From contig CAZKFN010000001.1 of the NCBI GenBank assembly GCA_964552035.1, positions 1 to 64,000 on the forward strand: 64,000 nucleotides of DNA, read 5' to 3'. Shown in pieces: positions 10,443-18,814 of this stretch; position 1 is the stretch's first letter, and each line of letters opens with the position of its first letter. The notes below the pieces were generated by a model, which did not search any database, had not been told where the DNA came from, and saw only the letters and a program-made list of their open reading frames with translations. This DNA is from CAZKFN01 sp964552035 (GTDB taxonomy: Bacteria; Bacteroidota; Bacteroidia; Flavobacteriales_E; Vicingaceae). The position numbers were made by a program, and so were the translations under genes.

Positions 10443-11465
10443 TTATAGAGATTCACTTTTGCGCTCAACAAAGTTATGGTGTTGAGTAGCCGTAAAGTAA
10501 TCCCTAAATATTTGATTGAGTTGATGGCTCTTTCTACTGGCTTTTATTCCTAAAAAAGGATATACTGAAATGATAGCAGCAGCTAATTCCCGAACAGACT
10601 TGCTTGCAGTTTGATGAATATTAAAAACCAATTCCTCAGCTACAGATGAATTATTTTTTATTTTAGATTCTACCTCTTGAGCAAAGGAATAAATTTGATA
10701 ATTCGAATTTTGTAAAAGTTCAGCTAGTAGGGATAGACTTTTTTGATTTAAAAATACTTCAGCTTCTTCTAAAAAATGTTCTCCCATTCCAATATAATTC
10801 ACCCAAAGAGTTAAGTCTGCAAAAACTACAAAAGGGATTTTAAAAATAACTTGATTTATAAAGGCTTTGTTATAGGTGAAACTATATTTTTCATTTACTA
10901 AAACTTCTGGAACATCAAAAGAGTGCGTTGCTGTGGCAATTAATCCCATAGTATTCCAATCTTCAATAATTTTGACCTTTTCACGGGGTAAAATAAAAGA
11001 ACGGATTGTTGGATTTCCATCTTTGTTTTTTAAAACTTTTCCATTTTCAATTATCTTGGCATTTAAAGTAAAATGAGTTAAATAAGGAGCTCCTGTAGCA
11101 TAATGCCATTGTCCAGAGACTTTATAGTCATGCACAATTTTCTCTGCAATTCCAAAAACTCCACCACTACCTCCTAAACAAGTACCTTTTGAAGTAAAAA
11201 TAGCTTTTGCAGTTTCCTTTTTTAAGTTGCCTATAAAATAATTTGCTCCGCTACAAAGAGTAACCGTCCATCCAAGACTTCCGTCAATTTGAGCAAGAGA
11301 TTGTAATTTTTTTAAACCTTGGCTAAAGGTATTTTCTAAACCACCGAATTCTTTAGGGACCCACAAATTCCATAGATTATTTTCTTTTATCCAATCTAAA
11401 GTTTCATTTGGCAAGACTTTGGCATTAAAGCACTGACTTCTAAGTTGTTGAATAATCCTTTTCAT
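10443..11465 (-). CDS. Acyl-CoA-dehydrogenase-fold flavoprotein in the TPP-riboswitch operon
   Basis: A 340-residue protein with the acyl-CoA dehydrogenase / flavin monooxygenase (HsaA/DszC-like) fold: a helical N-domain (WVPKEFGGLENTFSQG, DGSLGWTVTLCSG), a beta-domain (GQWHYATGAPYL, DWNTMGLIATATHSFDV) and a helical C-domain. It is shorter than typical dehydrogenases (about 380), and its substrate is unknown. I start it at the ATG at 11463-11465 (MKRIIQQ); the longer frame needs a TTG. It overlaps the end of pnuT by 26 bases and ends near the convergent carboxylase gene. It is therefore almost certainly expressed from the same TPP-riboswitch leader, which suggests a role linked to thiamine or its precursors (inference). 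Confidence 0.75.
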   Translation of the reverse strand: MKRIIQQLRSQCFNAKVLPNETLDWIKENNLWNLWVPKEFGGLENTFSQGLKKLQSLAQIDGSLGWTVTLCSGANYFIGNLKKETAKAIFTSKGTCLGGSGGVFGIAEKIVHDYKVSGQWHYATGAPYLTHFTLNAKIIENGKVLKNKDGNPTIRSFILPREKVKIIEDWNTMGLIATATHSFDVPEVLVNEKYSFTYNKAFINQVIFKIPFVVFADLTLWVNYIGMGEHFLEEAEVFLNQKSLSLLAELLQNSNYQIYSFAQEVESKIKNNSSVAEELVFNIHQTASKSVRELAAAIISVYPFLGIKASRKSHQLNQIFRDYFTATQHHNFVERKSESL

Positions 11466-12033
11466 TTTCAATTATTTTTTTCCATTTGATATAACCAGAA
11501 ATAGCAACGATAAACAAGAAGAGCGTTAAGCCTGAATAAATATATAGGCCTTTATAGATAAGTAAAGGGATAGCAATTAAATTGCTGATATTTAGAAAGA
11601 TCCAGTTTTCAATTTTTCTTTTAGCCATTAACCACATTCCTGCCCAAGCAAAAGCACAAAGAACAGCATCCCAAACAGGCACATCTGTATCAGTATGATG
11701 GCTTAGCCAATAAACCATTGAACCAAAACAAACTATTACAATTCCGATTGCTTTTTGATAATCGTTTTTGGTAGAATAAGAAATAGGAGCTTGTTTATGG
11801 TCTTTCCCATACTTCCAGAAAAACCAACCATAGATACTCATCACAAGATAATAAAGATCCAATAAGATATCTCCATAGAGTTTGGAGCTATAGCGAACGT
11901 AGATGCTAATTAAAATACCAACAATACCAAAAAGATAGTTGTTGATGTTATTTTGTCGTGCCAGCAACACCTGTGAGACACCAAAAACAGTACCTATTAG
12001 CTGTAACCAACTAAGATGATTTAGAGAATCCAT
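11440..12033 (-). CDS. pnuT: PnuC-family transporter, predicted thiamine transporter PnuT
   Basis: A 197-residue inner-membrane protein with about seven transmembrane helices, of the PnuC vitamin-transporter family (SWLQLIGTVFGVSQVLLARQ, NNINNYLFGIVGI, WFFWKYGK). PnuC members facilitate uptake of nicotinamide riboside, riboflavin or thiamine. A TPP riboswitch directly upstream assigns this one to thiamine (PnuT); that step is inference from regulation. I place the start at the ATG at 12031-12033 (MDSLNHLSW). A longer frame opens at 12099 but would begin only about five bases after the riboswitch core, and its first 22 codons overlap a hairpin. The downstream flavoprotein gene overlaps by 26 bases. 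Confidence 0.85.
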   Translation of the reverse strand: MDSLNHLSWLQLIGTVFGVSQVLLARQNNINNYLFGIVGILISIYVRYSSKLYGDILLDLYYLVMSIYGWFFWKYGKDHKQAPISYSTKNDYQKAIGIVIVCFGSMVYWLSHHTDTDVPVWDAVLCAFAWAGMWLMAKRKIENWIFLNISNLIAIPLLIYKGLYIYSGLTLFLFIVAISGYIKWKKIIENEKDYSTT

Positions 12034-12081
12034 TTCACTTCTATTCAATTTATTCAGGAAATGGAGTTGGAGTGAAAAATA

Positions 12082-12098
12082 AGGCTGTAAATACAGCA
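12082..12098 (-). terminator. Hairpin plus U-rich tract behind the TPP aptamer (candidate attenuator)
   Basis: On the minus strand GCTGTATTTACAGC (12097 to 12084) forms a five- to six-base-pair hairpin and is followed by CTTATTTTT. It lies between the TPP aptamer and the pnuT start at 12033. This is the position of an expression platform that could stop transcription when TPP is bound. The stem is short, so confidence is modest. Confidence 0.4.
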
Positions 12099-12103
12099 TT
12101 ATA

Positions 12104-12191
12104 CGTTCCCTACGCCAGTATTATCTGGATCAGGTATAGCATAGATATGCTAGGGTATCATCTCAGCCTGTAAAATTAACAAGCACCCCAT
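12104..12191 (-). ncRNA. TPP riboswitch (THI element) upstream of pnuT
   Basis: Read on the minus strand, the conserved THI-box landmarks occur in order: GGGGTGC, CTGAGATGATACCC, then ACCTGATC, GGATAATA.TGG and CGTAGGGAA. A hairpin (AGCATATCTATGCT) fills the variable P3a position. The aptamer binds thiamine pyrophosphate and normally switches off the genes behind it at high TPP. It ends about 70 bases before the preferred pnuT start. Confidence 0.95.
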
Positions 12192-12250
12192 TTCATTAAC
12201 AAAGGTAAGGTTTTATTTGCGTTCTTAATAAGGAAAACTCTACTTGTTAT

Positions 12251-12577
12251 TTATTTTAATTTATCATTTTCTTTATGCCTCTTATGATCTCTTGTTGTTT
12301 TTTTTAAAATATTCTTTTTTAGAGCGTCTTCTAGGTCAACCCCGGTTTGATTGGCCAAACAAATAAGTACAAATAATACATCTGCTAACTCATCTCCTAA
12401 GTCTAATTTTTTATCGCTTTCCTTTTCAGATTGCTCCCCATATCTTCTGGAAATAATTCGTGCTACTTCTCCAACTTCCTCCGTAAGTTGGGCTAAATTA
12501 GTAAGCTCGTCAAAATATCGAACGCCATGGTTTTTTATCCAATCGTCTATTGTTTTTTGTACTTCTTTTAAGGTCAT
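12251..12577 (-). CDS. MazG-like nucleotide pyrophosphohydrolase
   Basis: A 108-residue all-alpha NTP pyrophosphatase of the MazG / dUTPase-2 superfamily, which hydrolyses (d)NTPs to the monophosphate and pyrophosphate and can clean up non-canonical nucleotides. The magnesium-binding pattern is visible: QLTEEVGEVARI (about residues 28-39) followed by LGDELADVLFVLICLA (about 60-75). The single-domain form is usual. It starts two bases after the dtd stop codon, so both belong to one rsgA-dtd-mazG transcript. Its exact nucleotide substrate is not predictable. Confidence 0.88.
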   Translation of the reverse strand: MTLKEVQKTIDDWIKNHGVRYFDELTNLAQLTEEVGEVARIISRRYGEQSEKESDKKLDLGDELADVLFVLICLANQTGVDLEDALKKNILKKTTRDHKRHKENDKLK

Positions 12578-12579
12578 TT

Positions 12580-13032
12580 TTATTCTCTATTTTTTGAATC
12601 TATAAAAATAGTGACAGGGCCATCGTTGATAAGGCTCACTTGCATATCGGCTCCAAATTTTCCAGATTCTACATTTTTTCCAATAAGAGCAGATAGCTGA
12701 AGTTTAAAAAGTTCGTAAAGTTCTTCTGCATGTGTTGGTTGAGCAGCTTTAATAAAAGAAGGACGATTGCCCTTTTTGGTAGAAGCATGCAAAGTAAATT
12801 GACTTACTACTAGCACATCTCCATCAACGACATTTAAAGCTAAATTCATATGTCCATTTTCATCATTAAAAATTCTTAATGTAGAAACTTTTTTAGCAAG
12901 CCACTCCACATCCTCCTTATTGTCAGCATCCTCCACTCCAATTAAAATCAAAAACCCCGTTTTAATTTCTCCAATTACCTTTGTATCGACTTCAACTTTT
13001 GCTTCTTTTACTCTTTGAATAATTAATCGCAT
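12580..13032 (-). CDS. dtd: D-aminoacyl-tRNA deacylase
   Basis: Dtd hydrolyses D-amino acids from mischarged tRNA. The 150-residue length is standard. Both diagnostic motifs are present: SQFTLHA (about residues 78-84) and the cross-subunit proline motif GNRPSF (about 88-93). The start MRLIIQRV is typical. It is flanked by rsgA 12 bases upstream and the MazG-like gene 2 bases downstream, forming a translation and nucleotide quality-control operon. Confidence 0.96.
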   Translation of the reverse strand: MRLIIQRVKEAKVEVDTKVIGEIKTGFLILIGVEDADNKEDVEWLAKKVSTLRIFNDENGHMNLALNVVDGDVLVVSQFTLHASTKKGNRPSFIKAAQPTHAEELYELFKLQLSALIGKNVESGKFGADMQVSLINDGPVTIFIDSKNRE

Positions 13033-13044
13033 AAATAATATATT

Positions 13045-13983
13045 TTAATACCCTTTTGATCTAAATGTTTCACTATCATCTTCTTCGTATATCGACAGGT
13101 AATTAAAATACCTACTTTCAGAGATTTCATCATTAATAACAGCTTCTTTAATAGCACATCCTGGTTCGTTGATATGAACGCAATTATTAAATCTACATTC
13201 GTTCATTTTATTGCGCATCTCGGGGAAATAATGCGCTAAATGTGCCTTATCAAAATCTACATTTCCAAAACCTTTAATTCCTGGAGTGTCTATAATATCA
13301 GCACCGAAATCTAGGTGAAACATTTCTGCAAAAGTAGTGGTATGTCTCCCCGTTTTATGATAATCAGAGGTTGGTGCTGTAGCTAAGCTTAATCCAGGGG
13401 CAATAGCATTGATTAAAGTGCTTTTTCCCACTCCGGAATGACCGCCAAAAATAGAGATTTTCCCTTTCATCTTTTCCTTTACTCTCTCAACTCCAAACCC
13501 TGTGGCAGCACTTACTTCAATTTGTTCATAAGGTGTTTTATCATAAATCATTTTCCAGTCTTTAAGCATTGTTTTATCTTCTTCACTGATAAGCTCATCA
13601 ATTTTGTTGTACAATAAAATGGTAGGGATACGATAAGCTTCGGCACCAACAAGAAATCTATCTACAAAACCTAAAAGAGTTTGCGGATTTTTTAGAGTGA
13701 TAAAAAGAAAAAGCTGGTCGATATTAGCAGCAATAATTTGAACTTGTTTGGAAAGGTTGATAGAGCGGCGAATGATATAATTCTTTCTGGGAAGTATTTG
13801 TTGGATAACTCCCTCATCACCAGTTTTTTTGAAAATAACCTTATCCCCTACAGCTAGAGGATTAGTGCTTTTTATACCCTGTATGCGAAATTTGCCCTTA
13901 AGCCTTGCCCTTAAACGCTTTTTATCTGCTGTTTCTATCTCGTACCAACTTCCGGTTGACTTAACTATAATTCCTTCTAACAT
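13045..13983 (-). CDS. rsgA: Ribosome small-subunit-dependent GTPase RsgA
   Basis: RsgA is a circularly permuted GTPase that matures the 30S subunit. An N-terminal OB domain (about residues 1-70) is followed by the GTPase motifs in permuted order: NKID (G4, about 127-130), GHSGVGKST (G1, about 182-190) and DTPG (G3, about 238-241). A C-terminal zinc-binding domain follows, with a Cys/His pattern at CRFNNCVHINEPGC. The 312-residue length is normal. First gene of the minus-strand rsgA-dtd-mazG unit, divergent from gldA with a 62-base spacer. Confidence 0.96.
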   Translation of the reverse strand: MLEGIIVKSTGSWYEIETADKKRLRARLKGKFRIQGIKSTNPLAVGDKVIFKKTGDEGVIQQILPRKNYIIRRSINLSKQVQIIAANIDQLFLFITLKNPQTLLGFVDRFLVGAEAYRIPTILLYNKIDELISEEDKTMLKDWKMIYDKTPYEQIEVSAATGFGVERVKEKMKGKISIFGGHSGVGKSTLINAIAPGLSLATAPTSDYHKTGRHTTTFAEMFHLDFGADIIDTPGIKGFGNVDFDKAHLAHYFPEMRNKMNECRFNNCVHINEPGCAIKEAVINDEISESRYFNYLSIYEEDDSETFRSKGY

Positions 13984-14045
13984 TCATACAATTTAAAACA
14001 TCTAAAATTAGTAAATTCGCACGTCATTAAAGTACTCTAATTTTT

Positions 14046-14966
14046 ATGTCGATTTTAGTAGAAAATGTCAGCAAAATATACGGAGCTCAAAAAGCCTTAG
14101 ATAAGGTTAGTTTTGAAGTTAAACCCGGTGAAATTGTTGGTTTTTTAGGACCCAATGGAGCAGGAAAATCTACTATGATGAAAATTATAACTGGGTTTTT
14201 ACCACCTAATGAAGGTTATGTTAAAGTTTGTGACATCGATGTTCAGCTCTCTCCTCTTGAGGCCAAAAAGAAAATCGGTTATCTCGCCGAGCAAAACCCT
14301 TTATATTATGACATGTATGTTCGAGAATATTTACATTTTATCTGTGGGGTTTATAAGTTAAAAAATTGGCGAAAAAAGATAGATGAAATTATTGCTCAAG
14401 TGGGTTTGGAATTGGAACAAAATAAAAAAATTGGAGCACTTTCAAAAGGATATAAACAAAGGGTAGGACTAGCTCAAGCTTTATTGCACGATCCAGAGGT
14501 CCTAATTTTAGATGAACCAACGACAGGCCTAGATGTCAATCAGTTGGAAGAGATTAGAGGGTTGATTAAAAACATAGGGGCAAAGAAAACAGTCATGCTT
14601 TCTACGCATATAATGCAAGAGGTGGAAGCAATTTGCGATCGAGTGATTATTATTAATCACGGAAAAATTGTAGCCAATGAAAAAGCAGAAAACATGTCTA
14701 AATTATTTTCAGAGAATGACTTTTTTAAGGTTCATTTTAGTGGAGAAGTCTCTAGAAAGAAAATTACTTCAATTGACAAAGTTTTATCTGTTAGTATGAT
14801 TAAAGATAATACTTATAGAATTGAGGCCAAAAAAGGTGCTAAAGTTCAAGATAATTTATTCAAGTTGGCAGAGGCAGAAGGATTGTCAATTTTGAGCCTT
14901 CAGAATGAAGAAACCAAACTTGAAGATATATTTAAACAATTAACAAAACAGGCTGAAAAGATTTAA
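14046..14966 (+). CDS. gldA: ABC transporter ATP-binding protein GldA
   Basis: A 306-residue ATPase of the GldA family, the nucleotide-binding part of the Gld ABC transporter linked to gliding in Bacteroidota. Walker A GPNGAGKS is at residues 35-42, the ABC signature is LSKGYKQRV (about 138-146), Walker B is VLILDEPT (about 157-164), and an H-loop His is in STHIMQEVEA. The usual C-terminal extension of about 90 residues is present. The membrane partners GldF and GldG are not adjacent, which is not unusual. metK follows after 41 bases and could share the transcript. Confidence 0.85.
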   Translation: MSILVENVSKIYGAQKALDKVSFEVKPGEIVGFLGPNGAGKSTMMKIITGFLPPNEGYVKVCDIDVQLSPLEAKKKIGYLAEQNPLYYDMYVREYLHFICGVYKLKNWRKKIDEIIAQVGLELEQNKKIGALSKGYKQRVGLAQALLHDPEVLILDEPTTGLDVNQLEEIRGLIKNIGAKKTVMLSTHIMQEVEAICDRVIIINHGKIVANEKAENMSKLFSENDFFKVHFSGEVSRKKITSIDKVLSVSMIKDNTYRIEAKKGAKVQDNLFKLAEAEGLSILSLQNEETKLEDIFKQLTKQAEKI

Positions 14967-15007
14967 TTTTTTTAATTCTTACTTTAGCCGCTATAAAATT
15001 TTAGAAA

Positions 15008-16261
15008 ATGTCATATTTATTTACATCAGAGTCTGTATCTGAGGGACATCCAGATAAAATAGCAGACCAAATTTCAGATACTCTTTTAGATAATTTCCTT
15101 GCTTTTGATAAAAATTCAAAGGTAGCTTGTGAGACGTTAGTAACTACAGGTCAGGTTGTTTTAGCAGGTGAGGTAAAAAGTACAGCCTATTTGGATGTAC
15201 AGGAAATAGCAAGAGAGGTAATTAATAAAATCGGATATAATAAAGGAGAGTATCGTTTTGATGGAAACAGTTGCGGGGTTCTTTCTGCTATTCATGAACA
15301 ATCTCCGGATATTAATCAGGGAGTAGATAGACAAAATAAAGAAGAACAAGGAGCTGGTGACCAAGGGATGATGTTTGGATATGCTACGAATGAAACGGAA
15401 AGTTATATGCCGCTACCCTTAGAAATTTCTCATATAATATTAAAGGAACTAGCTGCTGTTCGTAGAGAAAATAAAGAAATAAAATATTTAAGACCGGATT
15501 CGAAATCTCAAGTAACCATTGAATACGACCACGATAATGTACCAGCTCGGATTGACACCATAGTAATTTCTACTCAACACGATGATTTTGATGAGGACGA
15601 TGAGGCTATGCTGGCTAAAATTAAAAAAGATTTAATACAAATCTTAATGCCTAGAGTAATAGCAAAACTACCTAAAGTTGCACATTTGTTTAACGATCAA
15701 ATTAAATATTATGTTAACCCAACGGGTAAGTTTGTTATTGGTGGTCCACATGGAGATACGGGTTTAACAGGAAGAAAAATTATTGTTGACACCTATGGAG
15801 GTAAAGGAGCTCATGGTGGTGGAGCTTTTTCAGGAAAAGACCCAAGTAAAGTTGACCGTTCGGCAGCTTATGCAACAAGACATATTGCAAAAAATATGGT
15901 GGCTGCAGGAATAGCTGATGAAGTATTAGTTCAGGTTGCTTATGCTATTGGAATTGCAGAACCCATGGGATTATATGTTAATACTTATGGCTCTTCAAAA
16001 GTGAAAGAAACAGATGGGGAAATTGCTCAAAAATTATTAGAAATCTTTGATATGCGTCCTTATGCAATTGAACAAAGATTCAATTTACGTACTCCTATTT
16101 ATAGAGAAACAGCTGCATACGGACATATGGGAAGAGAGACAAAAACAGTGGAGAAAACCTTCACCTCTGCTGGTGGAAAAGAAGTTAAAGTCAATGTAAA
16201 GCTATTCCCTTGGGAAGAGTTGAATTATGTTGAGGAACTAAAAACTACTTTTGGATTATAG
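15008..16261 (+). CDS. metK: S-adenosylmethionine synthetase
   Basis: MetK makes S-adenosylmethionine from methionine and ATP. Signature segments are intact: [14 protein letters not shown] near the N-terminus, [12 protein letters not shown] (about residues 116-127) and [16 protein letters not shown] (about 271-286). At 417 residues it is about 30 longer than the E. coli enzyme, as is common in this phylum. No SAM riboswitch fits in the 41-base gap upstream. The gene is closed by a clear terminator. With ahcY (44.4 kb) and metF (57 kb) it covers most of the methyl cycle. Confidence 0.97.
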   Translation: MSYLFTSESVSEGHPDKIADQISDTLLDNFLAFDKNSKVACETLVTTGQVVLAGEVKSTAYLDVQEIAREVINKIGYNKGEYRFDGNSCGVLSAIHEQSPDINQGVDRQNKEEQGAGDQGMMFGYATNETESYMPLPLEISHIILKELAAVRRENKEIKYLRPDSKSQVTIEYDHDNVPARIDTIVISTQHDDFDEDDEAMLAKIKKDLIQILMPRVIAKLPKVAHLFNDQIKYYVNPTGKFVIGGPHGDTGLTGRKIIVDTYGGKGAHGGGAFSGKDPSKVDRSAAYATRHIAKNMVAAGIADEVLVQVAYAIGIAEPMGLYVNTYGSSKVKETDGEIAQKLLEIFDMRPYAIEQRFNLRTPIYRETAAYGHMGRETKTVEKTFTSAGGKEVKVNVKLFPWEELNYVEELKTTFGL

Positions 16262-16286
16262 CATCTAAAAAAAGGTAATCGAAAAT

Positions 16287-16314
16287 AAAAGGGCATGATT
16301 TGTGCCCTTTTTTT
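16287..16314 (+). terminator. Terminator after metK (may act in both directions)
   Basis: AAAAGGGCA (16287-16295) pairs with TGCCCTTTT, followed by a T run. It lies between the convergent metK and ACMSD genes, and its A-rich left flank lets it serve the minus strand as well. Confidence 0.85.
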
Positions 16315-16326
16315 ATGTTTGCTATT

Positions 16327-17358
16327 TTAAGATATTACCTTATAGTTTTTACGATCAAGATTCAACCAATCAAAGGCATTGTGACCTAATAGCTTTGCTT
16401 TTCTTTCATCCGAATAATCCATACTTAAGATAAGCTTACCAGGTTCTAATTCCCCTAATGGGAAAGGGTAATCTGTTCCAAGCGCAATCTTATCTTCTCC
16501 CATTAAATTAATAATATAATCCAAAACTTCAGGGTCATGTACTAAGGAGTCCAGATAAAACTTTCCTAAATAATCTCTAGGATTCACCTTGTTATCTATA
16601 GCACATAAGTCAGGTCGGACATTAAAGCCATGTTCAACCCTTCCAATAGTTGCAGGAAAGGATCCACCACCATGAGCAAAAGCAAATCTTAAGTTTGGAA
16701 GCCTTTCAAAAACTCCACCAAAGATTAAAGAGCAAATGGCTAACGAACTTTCAGCAGGCATGCCCACTAGCCATGGGAGCCAGTATTTTTCCATCCTAGA
16801 TTTGCCCATCATATCCCAAGGGTGAACAAAAATTGCCATATCTAAATCCTGACAAGCTTCGAAAATTGGAAATAAATTAGGGTCATCAAGATTCCAATCG
16901 TTAATATGTGTCCCAATTTGAATTCCCACTAAACCTATATCTTTACATCGTTTTAATTCTTGAATAGCTAAATCGGGTGCTTGCATGGGCAATGTTCCCA
17001 AACCTATAAATCGCTTGGGATAATCAGCAACTATTCCCGCAATATGGTCGTTTAAAAATTTGGAAACCTCTAAAGTATCCTTAGGTTTTGCCCAATAAGA
17101 AAACATTACAGGAACAGTAGATAATACTTGTACATCTACAGCTTGCTGATTACTTTCTTTTATTCTAGCTTCCGCATCCCAGCAATTGTCTTCCACCTCC
17201 CTAAAAAATTTGTCGTCCATCATCATTCTTGCACAACAAGGTTTATGATGATCTAGGTTGATAAACCCTCCATAGCCAAATTGTTCTTTAAAATTAGGGA
17301 TGTCTTTTGGTAAGATATGAGTATGAATATCTACAGTTAAAAAATTATTTTCTATCAT
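16327..17358 (-). CDS. nbaD: 2-amino-3-carboxymuconate-6-semialdehyde decarboxylase
   Basis: An ACMSD-family amidohydrolase that decarboxylates the unstable ring-opening product of 3-hydroxyanthranilate, steering kynurenine breakdown away from quinolinate/NAD. The 343-residue TIM-barrel shows the metal ligands His12 and His14 (DIHTHI), a barrel His in FVHPWDM, the catalytic His in FAHGGG and the Asp in [11 protein letters not shown]. The gene for the preceding enzyme ends one base upstream, so the two are tightly coupled. Assignment is strengthened by the HAO, SDR and RidA-type neighbours. Confidence 0.93.
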   Translation of the reverse strand: MIENNFLTVDIHTHILPKDIPNFKEQFGYGGFINLDHHKPCCARMMMDDKFFREVEDNCWDAEARIKESNQQAVDVQVLSTVPVMFSYWAKPKDTLEVSKFLNDHIAGIVADYPKRFIGLGTLPMQAPDLAIQELKRCKDIGLVGIQIGTHINDWNLDDPNLFPIFEACQDLDMAIFVHPWDMMGKSRMEKYWLPWLVGMPAESSLAICSLIFGGVFERLPNLRFAFAHGGGSFPATIGRVEHGFNVRPDLCAIDNKVNPRDYLGKFYLDSLVHDPEVLDYIINLMGEDKIALGTDYPFPLGELEPGKLILSMDYSDERKAKLLGHNAFDWLNLDRKNYKVIS

Positions 17359-17883
17359 TTATATAAATCTTTTATCGGCCTCCATAATTGTCCCACATTT
17401 ATCACATGTTCTATGTTTTTCAGAAGTGTAGAATTTTTTAAATACAGGTAAGAAATCTTTTTCAATACTATTGAGTGGAAAGTATTCCTCATAAAGCTTA
17501 TGGTTGCAATTATCGCAGAACCACAACAATCCATCTTTTGTATTGCCTTCTCTTTTGTATTCAATTACCAAACCTACAGAATTTGCGGGTCGTATTGGTG
17601 AATGAGGGGTTTTGGGAGGTAAGAGAAAGATATCCCCTTCGCGGATAGGAACTTCCACGGCTTTACCATCTTCTTGGATTTTTACCATAATATCTCCTTC
17701 AAGTTGATAAAAGAATTCTTCTCCTTCATTATAATGATAGTCTTTTCGTGCATTAGGTCCACCAACAACCATAATTATAAAGTCTGCGTTTTCATAAACT
17801 TGTTTATTGCCAACTGGGGGTTTTAATAAGTGTCGGTTGTCTTCAATCCATTGTTTAAAATTGAACGGTCTTCGTATAGCCAT
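17359..17883 (-). CDS. nbaC: 3-hydroxyanthranilate 3,4-dioxygenase
   Basis: A cupin non-heme Fe(II) dioxygenase that opens the ring of 3-hydroxyanthranilate. The iron ligands fit positions His50, Glu56 and His94, and the substrate-binding arginines correspond to Arg46 and Arg98. The C-terminus keeps the second, rubredoxin-like metal site with Cys123, Cys126, Cys160 and Cys163. Length is 174, as in other bacterial enzymes. It is first in the minus-strand pair with ACMSD and divergent from the SDR gene (149-base spacer). Confidence 0.96.
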   Translation of the reverse strand: MAIRRPFNFKQWIEDNRHLLKPPVGNKQVYENADFIIMVVGGPNARKDYHYNEGEEFFYQLEGDIMVKIQEDGKAVEVPIREGDIFLLPPKTPHSPIRPANSVGLVIEYKREGNTKDGLLWFCDNCNHKLYEEYFPLNSIEKDFLPVFKKFYTSEKHRTCDKCGTIMEADKRFI

Positions 17884-18032
17884 GGTTTTAGGATTTTAAT
17901 GAGCCTCTAAATTAGTAAGATAATCTGATTTTATAAAGTTTAATAAGAACTTATAGAAATCTAATTACAGAAGCCATCGTACGTTAAAAAGTAAATTATT
18001 GCTTACTTTTCAGACTTTCAAATTGAAATATT

Positions 18033-18812
18033 ATGGATGTTAACTTAAAAGGGAAAAATGCATTGGTATGTGGGTCAACCGCTGGAATTGGCAAAGCAAT
18101 TGCGCTACAGTTGGCACGAATGGGAGCGAACGTAATTTTAATGGCAAGGAATGAGGAAAAATTGAAAAGTTGTGTTGAAGAATTATACAAAGAGGAGGGG
18201 CAATCCCACAGTTATTTAGTAGCAGATTTTTCAAAAATAGAGACTGTAAAGCAGGCAGCAAGATCCATTAAAGGAAATATTAATATTTTAATTAACAACA
18301 CAGGAGGTCCTTCAGGAGGAGCAATTATAGATGCTTCTATAGAAGAATTTTCTTCCGCTTTTTCTATGCATTTACTTTGTGCTCACACCCTTGTTCAAGC
18401 CGTTAAAGAAGGTATGATTGAAAGCGGTTATGGCCGAATTATTAACATCATTTCTACTTCAGTAAAACAACCTTTAAATGGCTTGGGTGTTTCCAATACT
18501 GTACGAGCTGCAATGGGGAATTGGTCAAAAACTATGGCAAATGAACTAGGTGTTTATGGAATTACAGTTAACAATGTGCTGCCTGGCGCAACAGCAACAG
18601 AAAGGCTAAGTTCAATTATTGCCAACAATGCTAAAAAATCGGGAAAATCAAAAGAAGAAGTGTTGCAAATGATGGAAGCACAGGTTCCTATGAATCGAAT
18701 TGCTCAGCCAGAAGAAGTAGCAGCTGCAGCGGCATTTTTAGCCTCTCCAGCGGCATCTTATATAAATGGAATAAATATTCCTGTTGATGGAGGAAGAACA
18801 AAATGTTTATAA
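18033..18812 (+). CDS. SDR-family protein lacking the catalytic Tyr-Lys pair
   Basis: A 259-residue classical-length short-chain dehydrogenase/reductase. The nucleotide-binding GSTAGIG (residues 14-20) and NNTGG (88-92) motifs are normal, and the usual active-site serine is Ser141. Thirteen residues later, where the catalytic Tyr should be, is Ser154, and the Lys position is Arg158 (sequence SNTVR instead of YxxxK). Related SDRs with this variant recur beside kynurenine genes as far as I recall, but the reaction is not established. The gene is divergent from the HAO-ACMSD pair and ends two bases before the convergent Fnr-like regulator. Either a non-redox or a mechanistically different SDR. 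Confidence 0.85.
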   Translation: MDVNLKGKNALVCGSTAGIGKAIALQLARMGANVILMARNEEKLKSCVEELYKEEGQSHSYLVADFSKIETVKQAARSIKGNINILINNTGGPSGGAIIDASIEEFSSAFSMHLLCAHTLVQAVKEGMIESGYGRIINIISTSVKQPLNGLGVSNTVRAAMGNWSKTMANELGVYGITVNNVLPGATATERLSSIIANNAKKSGKSKEEVLQMMEAQVPMNRIAQPEEVAAAAAFLASPAASYINGINIPVDGGRTKCL

Positions 18813-18814
18813 AC

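Noticed and set aside
12034..12099. N-terminal extension of pnuT
   Set aside because: It overlaps the riboswitch expression platform and is not needed for the first helix.
14967..15007. SAM riboswitch before metK
   Set aside because: The gap is only 41 bases. The leaders of ahcY (77 bases) and metF (78 bases) also show no SAM or SAH aptamer landmarks.
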